From Hypericum androsaemum (Eukaryota; Streptophyta; Magnoliopsida; Malpighiales; Hypericaceae): a stretch of 64,000 bases of DNA. Below the pieces are notes generated by a model. It was not told the DNA's origin. It was given only the letters and a program-made list of their open reading frames with translations, and searched no databases. This document shows, one piece after another, positions 32,556 through 43,730 of this stretch (the stretch's first letter is position 1; the number at the start of each line of letters is the position of its first letter). The stretch is from the NCBI GenBank assembly GCA_963995505.1, contig OZ023187.1, positions 9,387,176 to 9,451,175 of the forward strand, given 5' to 3'. Both the position numbers and the translations under genes were made by a program.

Positions 32556-35500
32556 ATTTTCCTTGCCTTATCTTTTTGTTTCTTTAATTATCTTGCCTTT
32601 CCCTTGCCTTTTCTTGCCTTTTCTTTACTTTTCTTACTTTTTCATGCCTTATCTTTCCTTATCTTGCATTTTCTTCCCTTTTCAATCATTTTTCTTACCT
32701 TATCTTGCCTTTTATTCCCTTTTTTTCCTTATCTTGCCTTTTATTGCCTTTTCTTGCCTTATCTTGCTTTTTATCATCAATTCTTGCCTTTTCTTGTCTT
32801 ATCTTGCCTTTTGTTTCCTTATCTTGTATTTTTCTCGCCTGTTTTTGCATTATCTTACCTTTTCTTTGCTTTTCTTTGCCTTTTCTAGCCTTATCTCGCC
32901 TTATCTTGCATTTTTGTGCCTTTCATTATCTTTTCATGCCTTTTCTTGCCTTATCTTTCCTTTTCTTACCTTTTTCTTACCTTTTCCTAGCCTTTTCTTG
33001 CCTTATATTGCCTTATCTAGCCTTTCTTTTCTTATCTTGCCTTTTCTAGCCTGGTCTAGCTTTTTTTGTTCATTTTCTTGCCTTATCTTATTTTTCCTTG
33101 CCTTTTCTTGCCTTATCTTGCCTTTTCTTAGCTTATCTTGCCTTTTGTTTCCTTTTCTCACCTTATCTTGCCTTTTCTTGCCTCTTCTTTCCTTATCTAG
33201 CCATTTCTCGCCTTATCTTGTCTTTTTTTGCGTTGTCTTGCCTTGTCTTGCCTTATCTTGCCTTTTCTTACGTTTTCGTTGCATTTCTTGCCTATTCTTG
33301 AAATATCTTGCCTTTTCTTACTGTATCTTACGCTTTCTTTCTCCTTATCATGCCTTTTCTTTCTTCATATTACATTTTCCTTTCCTTTTCTTGCCTTATC
33401 TTGCTTTTTCTTGCCTTTTCTTGCCCTTTCTTGCCTTTTCTTTCTCTTTCTTCCCTTTTCTTCCCTTATCTTGCCTTTTCTTGACTTTTTTTCCTTTTTC
33501 TGCCTTTTCTTGCCTTATCTAGCCTTTTCTTAACTTTTTTTGCCTTATCTTGCCTTATCCTTTTTTTCTTGTCTTTTCCTTCGTTATCTTGCCTTTTCTT
33601 TGCCTTTTATTGCCTTTTCTTACCTTATCTTGGCTTTTTCTTGTCTTTTCCTTGCCTTTTCCTGCCTTATCGTGCCTTATCTTGACTTTTCTTGCCTTAT
33701 ATTGCATTTTATTTTATTTTCTTATCTTATCTTGCCTTTTCTTGCCTAATCTTGTCTTTTCTTGCCTTATCTTGCCTTCTGTATCTTTATCTTAACTTTT
33801 TTCCAGCTTTTCTAGCCTTTTCTTGCCTTATCTGGCCTTTTCTTGCCTTATCCTGCCTTATCTTGCCTTTTCTTGCATCTTCTTTTCTTATTATGCCTTT
33901 TCCTTGCCTTTTCTTGCCTTATCTTGCCTTATCCTTCCTTTTCTTTACTTATCTTACCTTTTACCATTGTTTTTTTCCATTTTTGACATATCTTGCATAA
34001 TTTCCTTATCTTACCTTTTCCCTTTCTTGTTTTTTCTTGCCATATCTTGCCTTATCTTCCCTTATTTTTCCTTTTCCTTGCCTTTTGTTTCCTTATCATG
34101 CCTTTTATTTCCTTATCTTACTGTTTCATTGCATTTTCTTGCCTTATCATACCTTTTCTTTCCTAATCTTACATTTTCCTTGCCTTTTCTTGCCTTATCA
34201 TACCTTTTCTTTCCTAATCTTACATTTTCCTTGCCTTTTCTTGCCTTATCTTACTTTTTCTTGCTTTTTTCTGGCCTTATCTTGCCTTATCTTTCCTTTT
34301 CTTGCCTTTTCTTTGCTTTTCTTGCCTTTTCTTGCCTTATCTTGTCTTTTCTTGCCTTATCTTATCTTTTCTTGACTTTTCTTGACTTTTCTTGCCTTTC
34401 CTCACATTTTCTTGCCTTTTCTTTCCTTATATTGCATTTTCCTTGCCTTTTCTTTCCTTTTCTTTCCTTTTCTTGTCTTTTCTTTCCTTTTCTTGCCTTA
34501 TCTTGCCTTATCTTACCTTATCTTCCATTTTCTTGATTTTTCTTGCTTTTTTCTTGCCTTATCTTGCGTTTTCTTTCCTTATCTTGCCTTTTCTTATCTT
34601 ATCTTGCATTTTCTTGCCTTTTCTTGCTTTATCTTGCCTTTTCTTTCTTTTTCTTACCTTTTCTTGCCTTTTCTTTCCTTCTCTTACCTTACCTTGCCTT
34701 ATCTTATCTTATCTTGCCTTTTCTTGCTTTTTCTTGCTTTTTCTTGCCTTATCTAGCCTTTTCTTTCCTTATCTTGCCTTTTCCTTGCCTTTTCTTGCCT
34801 TATCTTGCATTTTAATGCTTATCTTGCCTTTTCTTTCCTTATATAGCCTTTTCCTCCCTTTTTGTTCCTTTTCTTGCCTTTTCTTTACTTATCTTGCCTA
34901 TTATTGCCTTTTCTTTCCTCATCTTGCCTTTTATTATCTTTTTTTGCCTTGTCTAGCCTTATCTTGCCTTTTTTTTTCTTATCTTGCCTTTTCTTTGCCT
35001 TTCCTTGCTTTTTCTTGCCTTATCTTTCCTTGTCTTGCCTTTTTTTACCTTGTCTTATCCTATCTTATCTTTTCTTGCCTTTTTCTTTTCTTATCTTGCC
35101 TTATCTTTTCGTTTCTTTACTTATCTTGCCTTTTCCTTGCCTTTTCTTGCCTTTTCTTTCCTTTTCTTACCTTTTCATGCCTTTTCTTTCCTTATCTTGC
35201 CTTACCTTACCTTACCTTGCATTTTCTTACTTTTTCTTGCCTTTTCTTGCCTTATCTTGCATTTTCTTGCCTTATCTTGCCTTCTATTGCCTTTTCTTGC
35301 CTTTTTCATGCCTTTTCTTGCCTTATCTTATTTTTCCTTGCCTTTTTTTTCTGTATCTTGCCTTTTGTTTCCTTATCTTGCATTTTGCTCGCCGTTTCTT
35401 GCATTAGCTTGCCTTTTCTTGCCTTGCCTTTTCTTTTCTTTTCCTTGTCTTTTCTTCCATTATCTTGCCTTATCTCGCCTTTTGTTATCTTATCTCGCCT

Positions 35501-38500
35501 TTTGCTGCCTTTTCTCACCTTATCTTGCCTTTTCTTGCCTCTTCTTTCCTTATCTAGCCTTTTCTTGCCTTTTCCTACCTCATCATGCCTTTTTTTGCCT
35601 TGTCTTGCCTTTTCTTACCTTATCTTGCCTTTTCTTACCTTTTCCTTGCATTTCTTTCCTTTTCTTGCCATATCTTGCCTTTTCTTGTCGTATCTTACCT
35701 TTTCTTTCCTTATCTTACCTTTTCCTTGCCTTTTTCTCCTTATCATGCCTTTTCTCTCCTTATCGTACCTTTTCCTTGCATTTTCTTGACTTATCTTGCT
35801 TTTTCTTGCCTTTTCTTGCCCTTTCTTGCCTTTTCTTTCTTTTTATTTCTCTTTCTTCCCATTTCTTCCCTTATCTTGCCTTTTCTTTCCTTATCTTGCC
35901 TTTTCTTGCCTTTTTTTTCCTTTTCCAGCCTTTTCTTGCCTTATCTAGCCTTTTCTTAACTTTTCTTGCCTTATATTTTTTTTCTTGCCTTTTCCTTCCT
36001 TATCTTGCTTTTTCTTTGCCTTTTCTTACCTTATCTTGGCTTTTTCTTGCATTTTCTTGCCTTATCTTGCCTTTTCTTGCCTTATATTTCATTTTATTAT
36101 CTTTTCTTACCGTATCTTACCTTTTCTTGCCTTTTCTTACCTGATCTTGCCTTTTCTTGCCTTTTCTTGCCTTATCCTACCTTTTCTTGCCTTCTCTTGC
36201 ATCTTCTTTCCTTGTTTTGCCTTTTCCTTGCCTTTTCTTGCCTTTTTTTGCCTTGTCATGTCTTATCTTGCCTTTTCTTGCCTTCTCTTGCCTTTTCTTT
36301 CCTTATCTTACCTTTTCCCAATGTTTCTTGCCTTTTCTTAGCACAGCTTGCCTTTTCTTTCCTTTTCTTAACTTTTCCCTATGTTTCTTACCTTTTCTCA
36401 CCATATCTTGCCTTTTCTTCCCTTATTTTGCCTTTTACTTGCCATTTGTTTCCTTTTCATGCCTTTTCTTTCCTTATCTTACCTTTTCCTTGCATTTTCT
36501 TGCCTTATCATACCTTTTCTTTCCTTATCTTACATTTTCCTTGCCTTTTCTTGCTTTATCTTGCTTTTTCTTTTCTTTTCTTACTTTTTCTTGCCTTTTC
36601 TTGCCTTTTCTTACTTTTTCTTGCCTTTTCTTGTCTTTTCTTCCTTATCTTGACTTTTCTTACCTTATCTTGCCTTTTATTGACTTTTATTGACTTTTCT
36701 TGCCTTTTCACATATTATCTTGCCTTTTCTTTCCTTATATTGCATTTTCCTTGCCTTTTCTTCCCTTTTCTTTCCTTTTCTTGTCTTTTCTTTCCTTATC
36801 TTGCCTTATCTTGCCTTTTATTGACTTTTCTTACCTTTCTCACATTTTCTTGCCTTATCTTGCCCTTTCTTTCCTTATATTGCCTTTTCCTTGCCTTTTC
36901 TTTCCTTTTCTTGTCTTTTCTTTCCTTATCTTGCCTTATCTTGCCTTATCTTGCCTTTTCTTTTATTTCTTGCCTTTTCTTGCCTTATCTTGCATTTTTT
37001 GCCTTATCTTGCCTTTTCCTGACTTATATTGTATTTCCTTGCCTTTTCTTGCCTTAGATTGCCTTTTCTTACCATTTCTTGCCTTTTCTTTCCTTATCTT
37101 ACCTTATCTTGCCTTTTCTTCCTTATCTTGTCTGTTCTTGATTTTTCTTGCCTTTTCTTTCCATTTCTTGCCTTTTCTTGCCTTATCTTGCCTTTTCTTT
37201 CCTTATCTTTCCTTTTCCTTGCCTTTTCTTGCCTTATCTTGCATTTTCTTGCCTTATCTTGGCTTTTCTTGCCTTTTCCTCCCTTTTCTTTCCTTTTCTT
37301 GCCTTTTCTTACCTTTTCTTATCTTTTATTGCCTTTTCTTTCCTCATCTTGCCTTTTATTATCTTTTCTTGCCTTATCTGTCCTTATCTTACCTTTTCCT
37401 GCCTTTCCTTGCCTTTTCTTGACTTTTCTTGCCTTATCTTTCCTTGCCTTGCCTTTTTTTGCCTTATTTTGTCCTATCTTGCCTTTTCTTGCCCTTATCT
37501 TATCTTGCCTTATCTTTTCATTTCTTTACTTATCTTGCTTTTTCCTTGCCTTTTCTTACCTTTTCTTGCCTTTTCTTTCCTTATTTTGCCTTATCTTGCC
37601 TTGTCTTACCTTATCTTGCCTTGTCTTGCTTTTTCTTGCATTTTCTTGCCTTATCTTTCCTTTTATTGCCTTTTCTTGCCTTATCTTGCCTTTTCTTGAC
37701 TTATCTTTCCTTTTCTTGCCTTTCCCTTGCTTTTTGTTGCTTTATATTGCCTTTTATTTTCTTTCCTTGCCTTATCTAGCATTTTCTTGCCTTATCTTGC
37801 CTTTGGTTTCCTTATCATGCCTTTTTCGTGCCTTTTCTTTCCTTATCTTATTTTTCCTTGCCTTTTCTTGCCATATCTTGACTTTGTTTCCTTATCTTGC
37901 TTTTTGCTCGCCTTTTCTTGCGTTATCTTGCCTTTTCTTACCTTTTCTTTGCTTTTCCTTGCCTTTTGTTGCCTCTTCTCACCTTATCTTGCCTTTTCTT
38001 GCCTCTTCTTTCCTTATCTAGCCTTTTCTTACCTTTTCCTACCTTATCTTGCCTTTTTTTGCCTTGTCTTGCCATTTCTTGCCTTATCTTGCCTTTTTTT
38101 ACCTTTTCCTTGCATTTCTGGCCTAGTCTTGCCATATCTTTCCTTTTCTTGCCTTATCATATCTTTTCTTTCCTTATCTTACCTTTTCCTATCCTTTTTT
38201 CTCCTTATCATGCCTTTTCTTTCCTTATCCTACCTTTTCCTTACCTTTTCTTGACTTATCTTGCTTTTTCTTGCCTCTTCATGCCTTTTCTTCCCTTAAT
38301 TTGCCATTGCTTGCCTTTTCTTTCCCTTTCTTCCCTTTTCTTCCTTATCTTACCTTTTCCCTATGTTTCTTGCCTTTTCTCTAGATATCTTGCCTTTTCT
38401 TCCCTTATTTTTCCTTTTCCTTGCCATTTGTTTCCTTATCATGCCTTTTCTTTCCTTATCTTACATTTTCTTTGCTTTTTCTTGCCTTATCGTACCTTTT

Positions 38501-41500
38501 CTTTCCTTATCTTACATTTTCCTTGCCTTTTCTTGCCTTATCATGACTTTTCTTACTTTTTCTTGCCTTATCTTGCTTTTTCTTGCCTTATCTTGCCTTA
38601 TCTTTCCTTTTCTTGCCTTTTCTTGCCTTATCTTGACTTTTCTTACCTTATCTTGCCTTTTCGGGACTTTTATTGACTTTTCTTGCCTTTTCTCACATTT
38701 TCTAGCCTTATCTTACCTTTTCTTTATTTATATTGCCTTTTCTTTTCTTTTCTATCCTTTTCTTGTCTTTTCTTTCCTTATCTTGCCTTATCTTACCTTA
38801 TCTTGCCTTTTTTTTTTCTTGACTTTTCTTGCCTTATCTTGCATTTTTTTCCTTATCTTGCCTTTTCCTGCTTTATCTTGCATTTCCTTGCCTTTTCTTA
38901 CTTTAGCTTGCCTTTTCTTTTCTTTTCTTACCTTTTCTTGCCTTTTCTTTCCTTATCTTGCCTTATCTTACCTTATCTTGTCTTTTTTTAATTTTTCTTG
39001 CCTTTTCTTTCCTTTTCTTGCCTTTCCTTGCCTTATCTTGCCTTTTCTTTCCTTATCTTGCCTTTTCCTTGCCTTATCGTGCATTTTCTTGCCTTATCTT
39101 GCCTTTTCTTATCTTTTCTTGCCTTTTGTTGCCTTTTCTTGCCTTTTATTGCCTTTTTTTTCCTCATCTTGCATTTTATTATCTTTTCTTGTCTTATCTG
39201 GCCTTATCATACGTTTTCTTGCCTTTCCTTGTCTTTCTTTGACTTTTCTTGCCTTATCTTTCCTTGTCTTGCCTTTTTTTGCCTTGTCTTATCCTATCTT
39301 GCCTTTTCCTTATCTTATCTTGCCTTATCTTTTCATTTCTATACTTATCTTGCCTTTTCCTTGCATTTTCTTTCCTTTTCTTTCCTTTTCTTACCTTTTC
39401 TTGCCTTTTCTTTCCTTATATTGCCTTATCTTGCCTTGTGTTACCTTATCTTGCCTTTTCTTGCCTTTTCTGTCCTTGTCTTGCATTTTCTTGCCTTATC
39501 TTTCCTTTTATTGCCTTTTCTTATCTTTTCTTCCCTTTTCTTTCATTTTTCTTACCTTATCTTGCCTTTTATTCCCTTTTCTTTCATTATCTTGCCTTTT
39601 CTTGACTTATCTTTCCTTTTCTTGCCTTTTCCTTGCCTTTTCTTGCCTTATATTGCCTTTTATTTTCTTTCCTTGCCTTATCAAGCCTTTTGTTGCCTTA
39701 TCTTGTCTTTGGTTTCCTTATCTTGCCTTTTTCATGTCTTTTCTCACCTTATCTTATTTTTCCTTGCCTTTTCTTGCCTTATCTTGACTTTTGTTTCCTT
39801 ATCTTGCATTTTGCTCGCCTTTTCTTGCGTTATCTTGCCTTTTCTTTGCTTTTCCTTGCCTTTTCTTGCATTATCTTGCCTTACCTTGCCTTTTGTTGCC
39901 TTTTCTCACCTTATCTTGCCTTTTCCTGCCTTTTCTTGCCTCTTCTTTCCTTATCTAGCCATTTCTTTCATTTTCCTGCCTTATCTTGCATTTTTTTTGC
40001 CTTGTCTTGCCATTTCTTGCCTTATCTTGCCTTTTCTTACCTTTTCCTTCCATTTCTTGCCTATTCTTGCCATATCTTACCTTTTCTTACCTTATCTTAC
40101 CTTTTCTTTCCTTTTCCTAGCCTTTTTTCTTCTTATCATGCCTTTTCTTTTCTTATCTTACCTTTTCCTTACCTTTTCTTGCCTTATCTTGCTTTTTCTT
40201 GCCTTTTCTTTCCTTTTTGTGCCTTTTCTTTCCCTTTCTTCCCCTTTCTTTCATTATCTTGCCTTTTCTTTCCTTATCTTGCCTTTTTTTCCCTTTTCCT
40301 GCCTTTTCTTGCCTTACCTGGCCTTTTCTTAACTTTTCTTGCCTTATCTTGCCTTATCTTTTTTTTGCCTTTTCCTTCCTTATCTTGCCTTTTCTTTGCC
40401 TTTTCTGACCTCTTCTTACCTTATCTTGGCTTTTCCTTCCACTTTCTTGTGTTATCGTGCCTTATCTTGCCTTTTCTTATCTTATATTGCATTTTATTGT
40501 CTTATCTTGCCTTTTCTTGCCTTTTATTGTCTTATCTTGCCTTCTCTTGGCTTTTCCATGCCTTATCTTGCCTTATCTTGCATTTTCTTGCCTTTTCTTG
40601 CCTTTTCTTGCCTTATCTTGCCTTCTGTTTCTTTATCTTGCCTTTTTCCCACCTTTTCTAGCCTTTGCTTGCCTTTTCTTTTCTTGTCTAACCTTTGTTT
40701 ACTTTTTTTGCCATTTCTTGCCTTATCCTTCCTTATCTTGCCTTTTCTTGCATCTTCTTTCCTTATTTTGCCTTTTCCTTGCCTTTTCTTGCCTTTTTTT
40801 GCCTTGTCTTGTCTTATCTTGCCTTTTCTTGCCTTATCTTGCATTTTCTTTCCTTATCTTACCTTTTCCCATTGTTCCTTGCCTTTTCTTGCCATGTCTT
40901 GCCTTTTCTTTCCTTATCTTACATTTTCCCTTTGCTTCTTTCCTTTTCTTGCCATATCTTGTCTTTTCTTCCCTTATTTTGCCATTTCCTTGCCTTTTGT
41001 TTCCTTATCATGCCTCTTCTTTCCTTATCTAGCCTTTTCCTTGCCTTTTTCTGCCCTTTCTTGCCTCTTCTTGCCTTTTCTTGCCTTTTCTTCCCTTTTT
41101 TTGCCTTGTCTTGCATTTTCTTGCCTTATCTTGCCATTTCTTACCTTATCTTACCTTTTTATTACATTTCTTGCCATATCTTGCCATATCTTGCCTTTTC
41201 TTTCCTTATCTTGCCTTTTCTTCCCTTATCATGCCTTTTCTTGCCTTATTTCTTGCCATATCATGCCTTTTCTTTCCTTATCTTACCTTTTTCTTGCATT
41301 TTCTTGCCTTATCTTGGCGTTTCTTGCCTTTTCCTCCCTTTTTTTCCTTTTCTTGTGTTTTCTTGCCTTTTTTTGCCTTTTCTTTCCTTATTTTGCCTTT
41401 TATTGCCTTTTCTTGCCTTTTCTTCCCTTTTCTTTCCTTTTTTTGCCTTATCTTGCCTTTCATCATCTTTTCTTGCCTTTTCTTGCCTTATCACTTTTGT

Positions 41501-42700
41501 TTCCTTATCTTGCATTTTTCTCGCCTTTTCTTGCATTTTCTTACATTTTCTTGCCTTTTCTTTGCTTTTCTTTGCCTTTTCTAGCCTTATTCCCTCTTTT
41601 CTTGCCTTTTATTGACTTTTCATGACTTTTCTTGCCTTTTCTTGCCTTATCTTTCTTTTTCTTGCCTTTTTTTTTTGCCTTAACTTGCCTTTTCCTTGCA
41701 CTTTTCTTGCATTTTCTGGCCTTATGTTGCCTTTTATTTTATTTTCTTGCCATATCTAGCATTTTCTTACCTTATCTTGCCTTTTCTTGCCTGAGTTAGC
41801 CTTTTCTTGCCGTATCCTTCCTTTTGTTTCCTTATCTTGCCTTTTTTGTGCCTTTTCTTGCCTTATCTTGTTTATCCTTACCTTTTATTGCCTTTTCTTT
41901 GCCTTTTCTAGCCTTATCCCCCCTTTTCTTGCCTTTTCCTGCCTTTTATTATCTTTTCATGACTTTTCATGCTTTTTTTTTCCTTAACTTGCCTTTTCCT
42001 TGCCTTTTTTTGCCTTAACTTGCCTTTTCCTTGCCTTTTATTGCGTTTTCCTTGCCTTTTCTTGTCTTTTCTAGCCTTATGTTGCCTTTTATTTTATTTT
42101 CTTGCCATATCTAGCCTTTTCTTACCTTATTTTGCCTTTTCTTGCCTCAGCTAGCCTTTTCTTGCCGTATCTTTCCATTTGTTTCCTTATCTTTCCTTTT
42201 TCGTGCCTTTTCTTGCCTTATCTTGTTTATCCTTGCCTTTTCTTGCCTTTTCTTCCCTTTTCTTACTTTTTGTTTCCTTATCTTACATTTTGCTCTCCTT
42301 TTCTTGCGTTATCTTGTATTTTCTTTGCTTTTCCTTGCCTTTTCTAGCCTTATATTTCCTTTTGTTGCCTTTTCTCACCTTATCTTGCCTGTTCTTTCCT
42401 TATCTTGCCTCTTCTTTCTTTATCTTGCCTTTTCCTTGCCTTTTCTTGCCCTTTCCTGCCTCATCTTGCCTTTTCTTGTCTTTTCTTACCCTTTCCTGCC
42501 TTATGTTACCTTTTCTTACCTTTTTTTGCATTGTCTTGCATTTTCTTGCTTTTGCTTGCCTTATCTTGCCATTTCTTACCTTATCTTACCTTTTTCTTGC
42601 ATTTCTTGCCTTTTCTTGCCATATCTTGCATTTTCTTGCCATATCTTGCCTTTTCATGCCTTTTGTTTCCTTATCTTACCTTTTCCTTGCCTTTTTCTCT

Positions 42701-42863
42701 CCTTATCATGTCTTTTCTTTCCTTATCTTACCTTTTCCTTGCCTTTTCTTGCCATATCATACTTTTTCTTGACTTATCTTGCCTTATCATGTCTTTTCTT
42801 TCCTTATCTTACCTTTTCCTTGCCTTTTCTTGCCATATCATACTTTTTCTTGACTTATCTTGC
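42701..42863. repeat. 81-bp higher-order duplication near the right end of the minisatellite
   Basis: CCTTATCATGTCTTTTC occurs at 42701 and 42782. The following units match, including the variants CATATCATACTTTTTC and GACTTATC. Confidence 0.85.
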
Positions 42864-42993
42864 CTTTTCTTTCCTTATCTTACCATTTCTTGCCTTTTTT
42901 TGCCTTTTCCTTCCTTTTCTCGACTTATCTTGTCTTTTCTAGCTTTTTCTTAACTTTTCTTGCCTTATCTTCCTTTTTCTTTGCCTTTTCTCG

Positions 42994-43730
42994 CCTCTGC
43001 ACCTAGTATTCCTGTCTTCTTAGAATCCTTTTACCCTTCAATATTTTAGCGTCATCACATCCTATTTAAACCCACAAAGGAGAAAGATAATAGAGTTTTA
43101 GAAATCAAAAGTCTTCTTGGTCATGGCCTCGGCTGGCCTTTCTTTCGCATGTTGACCATGGACATTGTATACTTGAGTATGTACACATTCGTGTCATCCT
43201 AAGCCGACAATCATGAATGTCGACATGCTCAAGTCAATAATGTCACGTGGAAACGTTCATAACAAGGAAGATGGAGAGCTTGGGTGTAGCCGCTATATTG
43301 GAGACAGTTAATAGGTACATATTATTGTTCATAACTAGGAAAGTGGAAACCTTCTATTATAATTAAAAAAAATGTGTTATAATATGTTTCCCTATTGTAT
43401 TGGACCCCCCAATTACTCAGTTTTTTCTTTTGGATTCAAAAGAACAAAAAAAGAATGTAACGATCGAAAAGAGAGAAAATTAAGTACGTGGTTGATAATA
43501 TATCTTCCCGTCTCTGCAGCCGTTCTTCGTCAGTGATACCCAATATGTATCTTAACAAACTGTAAACACGAGTATCAATTACAAGGGTAAGAGGAATGTA
43601 AGGATCGAAAAGAGAGGAAATTAAGTATCAGCGGAGTCAAGAAGTCTTCCATAGGTCCTTATTTCGTAACAAGGTAATTTCTGTAACTGACTGCAAATTT
43701 AGAATACTGTTGCAATTACTACAACCTTCT
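42994..43730 (+). repeat. Partial third copy (C) of the duplicated segment
   Basis: 737 bp homologous to about 9251-9990 and 45908-46645. It begins at CCTCTGCACC, directly at the end of the minisatellite, and ends at about AACCTTCT, after which the sequence is unrelated to A and B. It contains the third foldback copy (43156-43250). It is more diverged from A and B than they are from each other. Confidence 0.88.
43156..43250. repeat. Foldback repeat, copy C
   Basis: Same hairpin as 9413-9507, starting CCATGGACATTG and ending CACGTGG. The arms pair imperfectly around ATCCTAAGCCGACA. Confidence 0.7.

Larger units (their letters stand above)
24618..42993. repeat. Giant pyrimidine-rich minisatellite, 10- and 11-bp units
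   Basis: About 18.4 kb made almost wholly of 10-bp units CTTGCCTTTT, CTTGCCTTAT and CTTTCCTTAT, mixed with 11-bp units carrying CCTTGCC. The plus strand is roughly 90% pyrimidine: G occurs mainly once per unit and A mainly in the TTAT variant. With so few purines, stop codons are rare on the plus strand, and all three frames stay open for hundreds of codons. Because 10 is not a multiple of three, every frame reads permutations of the same decapeptide (LAFSCLFLPF type). I therefore do not call these frames genes. Variant units form higher-order repeats. The array starts at the last base of segment A and ends at copy C. Confidence 0.97.

Noticed and set aside
26619..41536. Minus-strand Lys/Arg/Gln-rich frames of 60-90 codons in the array
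   Set aside because: Translation of the complementary GGCAAGATAAGGCAAAAG units. They look like basic coiled proteins but are only the repeat read backwards.
24649..42953. Dozens of long plus-strand open frames, up to 566 codons, with Leu/Phe/Cys/Ser/Pro-rich products
   Set aside because: They overlap in all three frames and come from a purine-poor 10-bp tandem repeat; no codon bias, no domains, no start context. They are composition artefacts.
24618..42993. Possible telomeric, centromeric or CRISPR array
   Set aside because: The unit does not match plant telomere repeats and is far shorter than typical centromeric satellites. There are no unique spacers between repeats, so a CRISPR array is excluded.
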